A stretch of 64,000 bases of DNA. It comes from UBA5070 sp035352895 (lineage in GTDB: Bacteria > Fibrobacterota > Fibrobacteria > UBA5070). Position numbers and translations under genes: made by a program. Below are positions 42,860 to 52,771 of this stretch, piece after piece. The number at the start of each line of letters is the position of its first letter. The stretch's first letter is position 1. The notes beneath the pieces are model-generated. The model had not been told where the DNA came from. It saw nothing but the letters and a program-made list of their open reading frames with translations, and did not search any database. The stretch covers positions 24,438-88,437 of the forward strand of contig DAOPYN010000011.1 in assembly GCA_035352895.1 (NCBI GenBank), written 5' to 3'.

Positions 42860-44011
42860 CTATTCCGCGGACCGTCGATCGACGACGGCCCTCAGGAACA
42901 ACGCGAGATCGGATCCCGTATCGTCGGCGGAAACGAGCGTCGCCTCCACGGGGCACGCACCACCCCGAGCCAGGATGGTCGACTGGATGCGGTGGAATCC
43001 GGAATTCAGCCCACGGTGCACGGCCTCCAGGAAGGATCCCCCGATGGAATCCGGAGGTTCGAGGATCCGCAGGTTCTCTCCCACGATTCCCGGGAGCTCC
43101 CGCCCCAGCAGATGCGCCATGGCATCGTTGGCCTCCAGGATCCGCCCCTTCCCGTCCAGGCGCAGGTAGGGATCCGGGTGTAGATCGAGGATCCTGCGGT
43201 GGACCTTCGAACGGGACAGGTCGGCTTGGTGGTCCTGCAGGATGCGCGAGACGTCCATGACCACTCCGATGAAGACCTGGCCTTCCGACGAGACGCGATC
43301 CATCCCTTCGCGCCCCATCGCACGCAGGATCCGGCCCGTCTGCCCGGAACGTCCCAGGCGGAATTCCACGCATCGGTCTCCTCCGAGGGTGGCGACCGGA
43401 TCCGAGAACAACTCCTTCACCCGACGAAGATCCTTCGCATCGACCGCCTGTTCGAGGATCTCGGCGATGGACAGGTTGGCGGACCGATCGGCACAGAACA
43501 GTCCGAACAGTTCGTCGGACCATTCCACCTCCCCCGTGGAATGCTTGCTGGTCCAGGTGCCCATCCTGGCGATGCGCTCCCCTTCCCGCATGGCACCCTC
43601 GGACCAGCGCAGCCGACGTTCCAGGTCCGCCACCCGCAGATGCGTGGACAACCGCGCGAGCACCTCCACCAGCTGGAAGGGTTTGATCACGTAGTCGCAC
43701 GCCCCCAGTTCGAACCCTTTGCTCTTGGAATCCGGCTCGTCCAGGGCGGACAGGAGCAGGACGGGGATGTGCGCCGTGGCCTTGTCCGACTTGAGTTCGG
43801 CCAGGACCTCGTAGCCGTCCATGCCGGGCATCATGATGTCGAGGAGGATCACGTCGGGAGGAGATCGACGGGCCGATTCCAACGCGTCGGCCCCGTTGGT
43901 CGCCACCGACACGCAATAGCCCGATCCCGACAGGACCTCGTTGAGCAGAACCAGATTGGCATTGGTGTCGTCCACGACGAGGACGCGGTCGTGGCGTTGC
44001 CTGAGGTTCAT
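42860..44011 (-). CDS. Response regulator with PAS domains
   Basis: A 383-residue protein. The N-terminal receiver (8-125) has the acidic pocket VVDDTN, phosphoacceptor Asp58 in VILLDIMMPGMDG, and Lys in DYVIKPF. Two PAS-type regions follow, one around GTWTSKHSTGEVEWSDELFGLF (key GxW and WSDELF) and another around ILDLHPDPYLRLDGKGRILEANDAMAHLLGR. No output enzyme domain is present, so it probably relays signals by protein contact. It heads the leftward set containing the HDOD and bacteriohemerythrin genes and lies 434 bp from the histidine kinase, a likely partner. Confidence 0.87.
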   Translation of the reverse strand: MNLRQRHDRVLVVDDTNANLVLLNEVLSGSGYCVSVATNGADALESARRSPPDVILLDIMMPGMDGYEVLAELKSDKATAHIPVLLLSALDEPDSKSKGFELGACDYVIKPFQLVEVLARLSTHLRVADLERRLRWSEGAMREGERIARMGTWTSKHSTGEVEWSDELFGLFCADRSANLSIAEILEQAVDAKDLRRVKELFSDPVATLGGDRCVEFRLGRSGQTGRILRAMGREGMDRVSSEGQVFIGVVMDVSRILQDHQADLSRSKVHRRILDLHPDPYLRLDGKGRILEANDAMAHLLGRELPGIVGENLRILEPPDSIGGSFLEAVHRGLNSGFHRIQSTILARGGACPVEATLVSADDTGSDLALFLRAVVDRRSAE

Positions 44012-44445
44012 GGCGCGGCTCCTTCCGCGAGACTCTCCCGAGGATGCCAGTCCTGGTTGCGCGACCTGCGCGGTTCCATCGTCGAGGCCACCGCCGGGGC
44101 CTTTTCGAGAGTGCGGATCGTGGTCTGGAACGAAATCGCGCGCATGGGCTGAGGACAGTATCGCACTCCTGGGCCGCGGAATCCAGCGCAAGGGGAGGGC
44201 TCCGCCTCCTCGAGCGCCCCGGATCCCAGGGGATCCACCACCGGGGTCATCGGTCGTACTCCACCTGGATCTGGGCGGCAGGCAGCAGCAGTTGACCCGC
44301 GTCCGTCTTGACCAAATCGCCCTTGTCATCGAACTGTTCCAGCTTTCTGGGCATGTAGGCGTCCCGGAACACCCCCCGTCTCCGGCGCGTTCGATGTCCA
44401 CCGACGAGGATTGGTCGTAGAAACTGGGCGCAAGGCGCCGTACGC
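44012..44445 (-). other. Gene-poor stretch with a possible gene remnant
   Basis: No complete gene is convincing here. On the minus strand, 44247-44371 reads FRDAYMPRKLEQFDDKGDL, then VKTDAGQLLLPAAQIQVEYDR and a TGA, with coding-like codon choice. It resembles the C-terminal end of a longer protein whose upstream part is missing or shifted (upstream in the same frame is Arg-rich). An overlapping ATGA leads to a weak frame down to 44008. It may be a decayed gene between the kinase and the response regulator. Confidence 0.3.
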
Positions 44446-45843
44446 TCAGGAGACCGGAGCACTCTGCAGATCCACAGCGAACCAGAATTCCGATCCACCA
44501 CCCTCCTCGCTCTCCACTCCGATGCTCCCCCCCATCAGTTCCACCAGCTGGCGTGTGATCGCCAAGCCAAGACCCGTGCCTCCGAACTTCCGCGTGGTGG
44601 ATCCGTCCAACTGGGTGAACTGCTGGAACAGGCCGTTCAGCTTCGCCTGGGGGATTCCGATTCCTGTGTCGTGTACGCGCACCCTCAGCCTGGTGCGATC
44701 CCCTTCCCGGAATTCGGAGAGCACATGGATGGAGACGCACCCTTGGGAGGTGAACTTGATGGCGTTCCCCGCGAGGTTCAGCAGGATCTGGCGGAGTCGT
44801 CCCGGATCGCCCAGGAAGACTCCCTGGACGTCGAGAGCCACCATGCTGACGAACCGGAGCCCTTTCGCCTTCGCGACCGGATCCAGGATCCTCGCGACGT
44901 CGTCCAGGACGGATCGGATCTCGAAGGGAATCGACTCGAGTTCGAGCTTGCCCGCCTCGATCTTGGAGAAGTCGAGGATGTCGTTGACCAAGGCCAGCAA
45001 CGCCTCCCCGCTGGATCGCAGGGACCTCACGTAGCGCATCTGCTCCGGATCCAGGCGGGTGTCCATCAGGAGCTCGCTCATCCCGATCACGCCGTTGAGG
45101 GGAGTGCGGATCTCGTGGCTCATGTTGGCCAGGAATTCGGACTTCGCCATGTTGGCGGAACGGGCCTGGGCGGCCAGCGATCGGGCTTTCCTCGTCTGCT
45201 CCTCCAACTGGGAATTGCGGCCGCGCAGCGCCTCGGCCATGGTCGAGGTCGAGTAGTCGTAGATGCTGGAAAGCAGGAGGGAGAACAGGTAGATGGCCGC
45301 CAACCGCAGGAGGATTTCGGACCCCGCCAAACCGGGAAACCATCCCCAACGATGGTGGGACGCCACGAACACCGAGCAGACGATCGCGACCAGGATGGAA
45401 ACGACCACGCCGCGACGCCACCCCAGGAAGAACGCAGCGCAAAGTGGCACGAGGAGGATCCACAACGCCCCGGTTCTCGCGATTCCCCCGGTGGCGAAGA
45501 GAAAGAGGAAGAACCCGGAAGCCAACAGGACCAGCAGGTGGTAGGGAAACAGGGAATTGGGATCGCGCAGCACCGAGGCGATGGCCCCCACGAACAGGAT
45601 GCTCATCGTGAAGTCCGCCATGGAAAGCACCCGTTCGTGCTGCCTCCACGACTCCATCCCGAAGACCACTCCGAACAGGGCCGCGGACAACGCCACCGTG
45701 ATGAAGACGAATTGCTTCACCCCGATTCCGAAGGCGCGGAACTCGCCCGCTTCCCATCCGAACCTGGACCGGACGGCAGAGGGATCCCCCTGGAGCGCCG
45801 GAGCTTCGTCCGCGATCGCCTGCCTTCGTGCTTCGCCCGTCAT
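44446..45843 (-). CDS. Membrane sensor histidine kinase
   Basis: A 465-residue kinase. The N-terminal 40 residues are cytoplasmic, then about six hydrophobic segments (41-190) form a membrane sensor without a large periplasmic loop. A coiled-coil linker (about 192-222) leads to the HisKA domain with SHEIRTPLNG, His233, and a HATPase domain with NAIKFTSQG, DTGIGIP and GGTGLGLAI. It ends right after the ATPase domain, with no attached receiver. ATG 45843 was chosen for the AAGGGG ribosome-binding site. The response regulators at 41-44 kb are plausible partners. The signal is unknown. Confidence 0.9.
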   Translation of the reverse strand: MTGEARRQAIADEAPALQGDPSAVRSRFGWEAGEFRAFGIGVKQFVFITVALSAALFGVVFGMESWRQHERVLSMADFTMSILFVGAIASVLRDPNSLFPYHLLVLLASGFFLFLFATGGIARTGALWILLVPLCAAFFLGWRRGVVVSILVAIVCSVFVASHHRWGWFPGLAGSEILLRLAAIYLFSLLLSSIYDYSTSTMAEALRGRNSQLEEQTRKARSLAAQARSANMAKSEFLANMSHEIRTPLNGVIGMSELLMDTRLDPEQMRYVRSLRSSGEALLALVNDILDFSKIEAGKLELESIPFEIRSVLDDVARILDPVAKAKGLRFVSMVALDVQGVFLGDPGRLRQILLNLAGNAIKFTSQGCVSIHVLSEFREGDRTRLRVRVHDTGIGIPQAKLNGLFQQFTQLDGSTTRKFGGTGLGLAITRQLVELMGGSIGVESEEGGGSEFWFAVDLQSAPVS

Positions 45844-46019
45844 CGCCCCTTCCCGGTCGGAACCATCCCCACTCGACCATCTTGGCTGGAGCGGCGGACG
45901 TCGTTCCAGTAAACACTTCGACATCGGGCCCGTGCAACACCCTTCCCGCCTGGAGACACCCCGATGCAACTTTGGGCAGGCACCCTTCACGCACTCTCGA
46001 CATGGAGAACCCACACCGA

Positions 46020-47137
46020 TGAAGAACCTCCCGCTTGTCTCCGTTCTTGCNNNNNNNNNNNNNNNNNNNNNNNNNNNNNNNNNNNNNNNNNNNNNNNNNN
46101 NNNNNNNNNNNNNNNNNNNNNNNNNNNNNNNNNNNNNNNNNNNNNNNNNNCTTGCCCGTTTCCGCGGATTCCGCATCGAGGGCATCCCTGGAGTGGCGAT
46201 GCCCGGAACGGATCGCCGCATCGAGTTCTACGGGAATTCCATCACCTGCGGATACGGCATCCTGGATTCGGTTGCGAGCCACTCCTTCAAGGTGCAGACG
46301 GAACACGAAGGCCTGACCTACGCGGCCCAGGCCGCCGACTCCGTGGGAGCCGAACGCCATACCATCTGCTGGTCGGGACGTTGAGTGGTCCAGAACTACG
46401 GTGGCGACACCAAGTCCCCCACTGTTCCCCAGCTGTACGATCGAAGCTTGGGCGGCGAGGCGAACCCGGCATGGGATTTCACCCGATGGACCCCCCATGT
46501 GGTGGTGGTCGATCTGGGCACCAACGACTATTCCACGGCAGGAGCCCAACCCGACTCCGCAAAGTTCTTCCGGACCTATCTGGCCTTCGTGGACAGCCTG
46601 CACGCGAAGTATCCCCAAGCGAAGATCGTCCTGGTCGACGGCCCCATGATGTCGGACGGATATCCCGCGGGGCTCAACACCCTCACCAAGCTGCGCAACC
46701 ACCTGAAGGCCATCGTCGTGGACGCGACAAAGCGCGGGATCCAGGTCACCCATCTCAGCCTGACTCCGCAGGACGACACCCGCGGCTACGGTGCCGACTA
46801 CCACCCCAATCGCGCCCAGGCGAGACTCAACGGATCCGAACTCGCGGCGCACCTGCGCCAGGTGATGCCGGAATGGAAGGCCGCCTCCACCAACCCCGGA
46901 TCCACGTCCCCAAGAACCGGGATGGTGTCGGTCGCCATCACCGGATGGGAGCTTCGCAACGATGCGACCACCGAGATCCAGGCATCCCTCCGGGATGCAC
47001 GCGGATCCCTCGTTTGGACGGCCCATCTGGCCCCCGGCTCCAGGATGTCCCTTCCCGGCTCCCGTTCCATCCGCTGGATGCAGGTGGATGCGGACCAGGA
47101 AACCCGAGTCTTCCCCGTCCCGCCGGACCTGCGCTGA
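46020..47137 (+). pseudogene. CE2-type SGNH carbohydrate esterase with in-frame TGA and a gap
   Basis: The gene begins at ATG 46020 with a signal peptide (MKNLPLVSVLA) and is cut by 100 N. It resumes in the family's catalytic domain: RRIEFYGNSITCGYG (catalytic Ser), then CWSGR, a TGA at 46382-46384, and in the same frame VVQNYGGD, DLGTNDYS and GADYHPNRAQA (catalytic His). In CE2 acetyl-xylan esterases the segment reads roughly SGxGxxxNYG, so the TGA replaces a conserved Gly; a single G-to-T change from GGA explains it. After the esterase domain a C-terminal tail of about 80 residues carries VAITGWELRNDATTEIQ. It would remove acetyl groups from hemicellulose if intact. A recent nonsense mutation or a sequence error is equally possible. 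Confidence 0.75.
46051..46150. other. Assembly gap of exactly 100 N
   Basis: The second fixed-length N run. It hides the N-terminal jelly-roll-like part of the CE2 esterase. CE2 enzymes have about 100-120 residues before the SGNH block, so the true gap is likely longer than 100 bases. Confidence 0.97.
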
Positions 47138-47240
47138 ACTCCGCGGCATCGGCTAACCTGGAAGCTACCGACGAGGCCTCGGGAACCGAACCGGTTGTGG
47201 ACTGGCGGATTGGTTTATTCCGCAAAACCCGTTGGACCAG

Positions 47241-47495
47241 CGACGGTGAGGCTCGAGGAGGTTGCGCCCGCGCCACCAATCTCCGCGAGAGTCATGGGGG
47301 ATGTAGACGCAGCGACCTGAAACCGAAGGCGTCCGCGAGAAGGGACGTCGAGGTGTCAGGGAGCAAGTATGCGCCCGCGCCACACATCACGCGACAGCGA
47401 GCGGGATGCAGACGACTCGAGCCGAACCAGAAGCCGTCCGTGTTCGGGACGGCGACGGTGAGGCTCGGGGAGTATGCGCCCGCGCAGCCGAGCGG
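47241..47495. repeat. Three degenerate direct repeats of about 100 bp
   Basis: The 361-bp region 47138-47498 has no gene. Copy 1 (47241-47340), copy 2 (47341-47445) and partial copy 3 (47446-47495) share the order GACGxxGAGGCTC-like start, GCGCCCGCGCC, GGGATGxAGACG and CGAACCxGAAG-like segments. GCGACGGTGAGGCTCG is identical in copies 1 and 3, and TATGCGCCCGCGC in copies 2 and 3. Copy 3 abuts the ahcY stop. The spacing and degeneracy do not fit CRISPR. An intergenic repeat family, a decayed duplicated regulatory RNA or a decayed coding repeat are options. Confidence 0.6.
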
Positions 47496-47498
47496 AAA

Positions 47499-48971
<1,473 letters not shown>

Positions 48972-49112
48972 GGCTTCTCCTGTGCCTGAAGGTGGTTCGG
49001 TGCCGAAAGATCGGCGACCCCTCTAATATATCATTTAATCGTGATGCGTTGATGCGTTTTGTACATCCGGTTGGAACCATCCTCTCCCTTCATTGGTTAG
49101 CTTCTGGCCTCG

Positions 49113-49595
49113 ATGCCCGACTCGATCGCAAACGGATCCAAGCCCGCGATGGTGGGAGCCGATGGACGCCCCAGTCGTCGTCGCCGCCTTCTGGCGGGTT
49201 TGGCGGACGGGATGTTCGTGCTGGCGTGTCTGGTTCCGGGCATCCTCCATCTGGGATGGCAGAAGGCGCTGGATCCACACCACCACCTGTCGTGGATGGA
49301 TACCTTCGCGCTTTGGGCATGGGACATTCCGCCCTTCGCGATCCGGGCGGCGATGATCCATTTCCGGGGGCAGACCCCCGGGAAATGGTTGGCGGGAATC
49401 AAGATCGTGCGGCGCGATGGATCGGCCCTGACTTGGCGTCGCTGGCTGACCCACCGGACCCTGCCCTTCGAATTGGGCAGCTTGGTCCCCATGGTGGGAG
49501 GTCTGGTCCCGGTGGTGGATGTCCTGTTCCTGATGGGGAAGGAAAAACGCTGCCTGCACGACATCATCGCCGACACCATGGTGGTCAAGGCTTGA
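49113..49595 (+). CDS. RDD-family membrane protein
   Basis: A 160-residue protein with three hydrophobic segments. The RDD motif region is GQTPGKWLAGIKIVRRDGSALTW. The C-terminus reads RCLHDIIADTMVVKA, nearly the same ending as two RDD proteins at 60-61 kb. The transport or structural role of such proteins is not established. It is divergent from ahcY and 33 bp before a second RDD gene that starts the long overlapping operon, so it may be its first gene. Confidence 0.85.
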   Translation: MPDSIANGSKPAMVGADGRPSRRRRLLAGLADGMFVLACLVPGILHLGWQKALDPHHHLSWMDTFALWAWDIPPFAIRAAMIHFRGQTPGKWLAGIKIVRRDGSALTWRRWLTHRTLPFELGSLVPMVGGLVPVVDVLFLMGKEKRCLHDIIADTMVVKA

Positions 49596-49627
49596 GTTCG
49601 TTCGCATCTTGTGTTGCGAGCCCCACC

Positions 49628-50314
49628 ATGATTCCGAACCTTTCTCCCATCGACGGCCGGATGGACCGACTCACGCCGGAAGGGATCACCCTGTCCCTAC
49701 TGCCCGTGGGCCCCGGCCCCAGATTGTGGGCCTACCTGATCGATCAATGCGTGGTCCTGGGATTGATCATCCTCCTGGCCATGCTCCTGGCCAGCAACGA
49801 CGCCGGCAACGGCGTCTGGCTGATCAGCATGTTCCTCCTCTGGTGGGGCTACCCGGTCGTCTGGGAGTCTTTCGGCGGGCGGACCCCCGGCAAACGAGCC
49901 CTGAAGATCCGCGTGGTCCGCGTGGACGGCCAGCCCATCTCCTGGAAGGAAGCCTTCCTCCGGGGACTGCTCCTGACCGCCGACTTCCTCCCGTTCCTCT
50001 TCGCCACCGGCCTTCTGTCCATGCTGTTCGTGCCTGGATTCCGCCGCCTGGGCGACCTTGCGGCGGGAACCCTGGTGATCCAGGACGAGGTGGTGGCCGA
50101 TCCATCCACCCCGAGGCTCCTGGAGCCGGAATCGTCCCCCGTTCCCCTGCTTCCCCTGGAGCAGAGGGCGCTGATGGACCTCGCGGAGCGATCGGACGAC
50201 ATCTCCCTCGAACGCCTGGAGGAATTGGGCGACATCGCCTCCCCCTACACCGGGCTTCGCGGCAAGGCCTCCGTCCAGCGCCTGCGCGCCATCGCCTCGG
50301 GCCTCCTGAAATGA
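49628..50314 (+). CDS. RDD-family membrane protein, first gene of MoxR-type operon
   Basis: A 228-residue protein. Hydrophobic segments at about 33-55, 60-80 and 115-135 surround the RDD core (GRTPGKRALKIRVVRVDGQPISW). A cytoplasmic C-terminal tail of about 80 residues is rich in Leu/Glu (LPLEQRALMDLAERSDDISL) and ends LRAIASGLLK. Such tails are common in RDD proteins encoded with SpoIIM and MoxR genes. Its stop overlaps the next start (ATGA). The start ATG 49628 gives the proper N-terminus; upstream codons in frame are noncoding in character. Confidence 0.87.
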   Translation: MIPNLSPIDGRMDRLTPEGITLSLLPVGPGPRLWAYLIDQCVVLGLIILLAMLLASNDAGNGVWLISMFLLWWGYPVVWESFGGRTPGKRALKIRVVRVDGQPISWKEAFLRGLLLTADFLPFLFATGLLSMLFVPGFRRLGDLAAGTLVIQDEVVADPSTPRLLEPESSPVPLLPLEQRALMDLAERSDDISLERLEELGDIASPYTGLRGKASVQRLRAIASGLLK

Positions 50315-51264
50315 AGCAGCGCACCTTCGAGAAGCTGCACCGGAGCCTCTGGGAGCAATGCGAGGAACTCGTGGAAGGCAACGGATTCGCCGATCCCCTG
50401 AAACTTCCCTCGCTGCACCGCAGACTCTGCCACTCCCTTTCCCTGGCGCGCAGCCGCGGATACGCCCCGTCGCTGGTCCAACGCCTGCATCTTCTGGCCA
50501 ATCGTTCCCATGCCCGGCTCTACGGAACCCCCGGCGAGGCCCCCGCCGTCCTCCGCACCTGGATCTCGTCGGAATTCCCCCGACGGGTGCGCACGATGTG
50601 GCCATACCTCGTCGCCTCGTTGGTGGCCTTCCTGGGGCCCGCCCTGGTCGCCGGGATCATCGTGCACATCCATCCGCACCTGTCCGATTCCATCCTGGGA
50701 CCTGGAGCCACCGACCACCTGAAGTCCATGTTCGCTCCGGGAAGCGAACGGATCGGTCGGGAAGGGACGGAAAACGACGTCCAGATGTTCGGGTTCTACA
50801 TCTGGAACAACGTGTCCATCCTGTTTCGGACCATGGCCACCGGGGTGTTCCTGGGGATCCCTTCGCTTCTGGCCATCGCCTACAACGGCCTCCACCTGGG
50901 AACAGTGTTTTCCGTGATGCGGGACTCCCCCGAGAACCGCGTTCCGTTCTTCACCTTCGTCACCACCCATTCGGCCCTGGAGCTCACCGCGATCGTGGTG
51001 GGCGGATCGGCCGCATTCCGGTTGGGATGGGCGGTCCTGCGGTCCGGACGACGCTCCAGGATGGACAGTTTCCGGCAAGCATCGATCCAGTCCCTGCCGG
51101 TGATGGGGGGCGCCTCGCTGATGATGCTCGGCGCCGCCTTCCTGGAGGCGTTCTGGTCGGCCAACGCGACCATCGAGCCGGGAGTGCGGGTCGCGGCGGG
51201 CATCGTCCTCTGGAGCCTGGTGCTGGCCTACTTCGCCTTGGCGGGGAGGTCCCGTGCGGCTTGA
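50311..51264 (+). CDS. SpoIIM-like membrane protein
   Basis: A 317-residue protein. A helical cytoplasmic N-terminus (1-90) is followed by a membrane domain of the stage II sporulation M type: YLVASLVAFLGPALVAGIIV, the conserved FYIWNNVSILFRTMATGVFLGIPSL (key NN and the Gly-rich segment) and GLHLGTVFSVM. It also has FVTTHSALELTAIVVGGSAAFRLG, where the HxxxE pair is typical. In non-sporulating bacteria these genes travel with RDD, DUF58 and MoxR genes. The function is unproven; a membrane channel or scaffold is often suggested. It overlaps both neighbours. Confidence 0.85.
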   Translation: MKQRTFEKLHRSLWEQCEELVEGNGFADPLKLPSLHRRLCHSLSLARSRGYAPSLVQRLHLLANRSHARLYGTPGEAPAVLRTWISSEFPRRVRTMWPYLVASLVAFLGPALVAGIIVHIHPHLSDSILGPGATDHLKSMFAPGSERIGREGTENDVQMFGFYIWNNVSILFRTMATGVFLGIPSLLAIAYNGLHLGTVFSVMRDSPENRVPFFTFVTTHSALELTAIVVGGSAAFRLGWAVLRSGRRSRMDSFRQASIQSLPVMGGASLMMLGAAFLEAFWSANATIEPGVRVAAGIVLWSLVLAYFALAGRSRAA

Positions 51265-52771
51265 AAACCTGCAGGTGGATCTGCAGCCACGGGCCCCGCG
51301 CCAGGCGCTGGACCTGGGGACATGGATCCTCGCGCGGCACTCCAAGCGGGTGTGGGCGGCCTGGCTCGCCGCCTGGCTTCCGCTGGTGGGAATCGCGCTG
51401 GCGCTGTGCTTCCTGCCCATCGGCTTGGGCATCGCCTCCTTCTTCCTGTGGTGGGTCCGCCCCCTGCCCGAGCGGGTGGTGATCGCCGTCCTGGCCCACG
51501 GCACGTTCGGACAAAGTCTGTCGGTGCGGGAGACGCTCCGGACGGTCCGGGGATCCGGTCTTTCCGGCGTGTTCCGGTTCCTGACGTGGGGACGGCCCCT
51601 GGGCGCAGGTCGCTGCCTGTTCCAACCGGTCTGGCAGCTGGAAGGCGCCGACGCCGACCTCGCCAACCGCCGCTCGAACCACCTGGGACTGGATGGAGCA
51701 TCGCGGTCCGCGTTCGTCTGGGGCATCGCCTGCGCGCATTTCGAGTTCGTGCTCGCCATGGGAGTCCTCGCCTTCATTGGACTTTTCCTGCCCAACCAGG
51801 ATGTCGTCGATCCGTTCGCCCTGGTGAAGCTGTTCTTCGAGCAGGACGAACTCTCCACCGCCATGGCCCTCGTGAACGTCGGAGCCTACGGCCTGGCCGC
51901 AGGGATCGTGGCGCCGTTCTACGTGGCCGGAGGTTTCAGCCTGTACCTGTCGCGTCGGTCCCAACTGGAGGCATGGGACATCGAACTGGTCCTGCGACGG
52001 CTGGTCGGGCGCCTGGGGAAGCTCGCCACGGCCCTGGCGCTGGCCCTGATCCTGCTCCCCGCGACCGCCCAGGCGGCCGACTGTCCCGATTCGCTCCTGG
52101 CCAAGGTGGAGCGCCCCCGCCACACGCGATCCCCCTTTCCCGACGACAGTCTGGTGCAGCGTCGCGTGGATTCGCTCTTCTCCCTCGAAAGCCACCGGAC
52201 CTGGACCTGCGAAACACGTTGGGTGGCCAAGAAACAGGATGAACCCCAGGTCGACCGCACCCGCCTGGAATTCCTCGACAGCTTCGGCAAGTTCATGGTG
52301 GCCGCCGCTCCCGTCATCAAATGGATCTTCATCGTGGGATTCGTGGGGTGGCTCCTGTGGCTCCTGTGGACGCACCGCGACCTGGTCTCCGAGATGTCGA
52401 CGGAATCCGACCACACCGCCACCGCCCCTCCGACCATCCTGACGCCCCCCAAGGAACCGCCCCTCCCACCGGACGCGGCGGCGGCGGCGCTGGACCATTG
52501 GTCCCGGGGAGAACGCCGGATGGCGCTTTCCATCCTCTACCGCGCCACCGTCCAGATCCTGGAGGACCGGCACGGCCTCGTCCTGGCGAAGGGATCCACC
52601 GAAGGACAGTGTCTTCGCGCGCTGTCCCGCCGCACCGGACCGGTCAAGGATGCTGCCGAACCCGTGGTCCGCGCCTGGACCGCCGCTGCCTGGGCCGACC
52701 GCTGGCCCGACGACGAATCGTTCCGCAACCTGGTCTCGAACTGGCGATCCCACCTGGGAGGACGGCTGTGA
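51254..52771 (+). CDS. Membrane protein with C-terminal DUF4129-type domain
   Basis: A 505-residue protein starting at GTG 51254, 11 bases inside the SpoIIM gene. It has several hydrophobic segments in the first half (WLPLVGIALALCFLPIG and FVWGIACAHFEFVLAMGV, for example), an internal segment ending ATAQAA, an extracytoplasmic Arg/Ser-rich stretch, a final membrane segment (WIFIVGFVGWLLWLLW) and a cytoplasmic end. That end has AALDHWSRGERRMALSILYRA, the DUF4129 pattern. Such proteins accompany MoxR/DUF58 systems that assemble or regulate envelope complexes. The exact function is unknown. Confidence 0.75.
   Translation: MRLENLQVDLQPRAPRQALDLGTWILARHSKRVWAAWLAAWLPLVGIALALCFLPIGLGIASFFLWWVRPLPERVVIAVLAHGTFGQSLSVRETLRTVRGSGLSGVFRFLTWGRPLGAGRCLFQPVWQLEGADADLANRRSNHLGLDGASRSAFVWGIACAHFEFVLAMGVLAFIGLFLPNQDVVDPFALVKLFFEQDELSTAMALVNVGAYGLAAGIVAPFYVAGGFSLYLSRRSQLEAWDIELVLRRLVGRLGKLATALALALILLPATAQAADCPDSLLAKVERPRHTRSPFPDDSLVQRRVDSLFSLESHRTWTCETRWVAKKQDEPQVDRTRLEFLDSFGKFMVAAAPVIKWIFIVGFVGWLLWLLWTHRDLVSEMSTESDHTATAPPTILTPPKEPPLPPDAAAAALDHWSRGERRMALSILYRATVQILEDRHGLVLAKGSTEGQCLRALSRRTGPVKDAAEPVVRAWTAAAWADRWPDDESFRNLVSNWRSHLGGRL

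Noticed and set aside
46382..46384. Genome-wide reassignment of TGA to glycine or a selenocysteine codon
   Set aside because: TGA ends many well-defined genes here, and a selenocysteine at a conserved Gly position of an esterase is not expected; no SECIS-like element was looked for beyond simple inspection.
42860..47149. One open frame spanning the response regulator, kinase region and the N gap
   Set aside because: It passes through the 100-N placeholder and is antisense to the esterase; only the last 384 codons, from ATG 44011, form a real gene.
47241..47495. CRISPR array
   Set aside because: Repeats are about 100 bp, degenerate, with no unique spacers of constant length, and no cas genes are nearby.
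48972..49112. SAH riboswitch before ahcY
   Set aside because: The leader has a short GCCGA/TCGGC hairpin but not the conserved core expected of SAH riboswitches.
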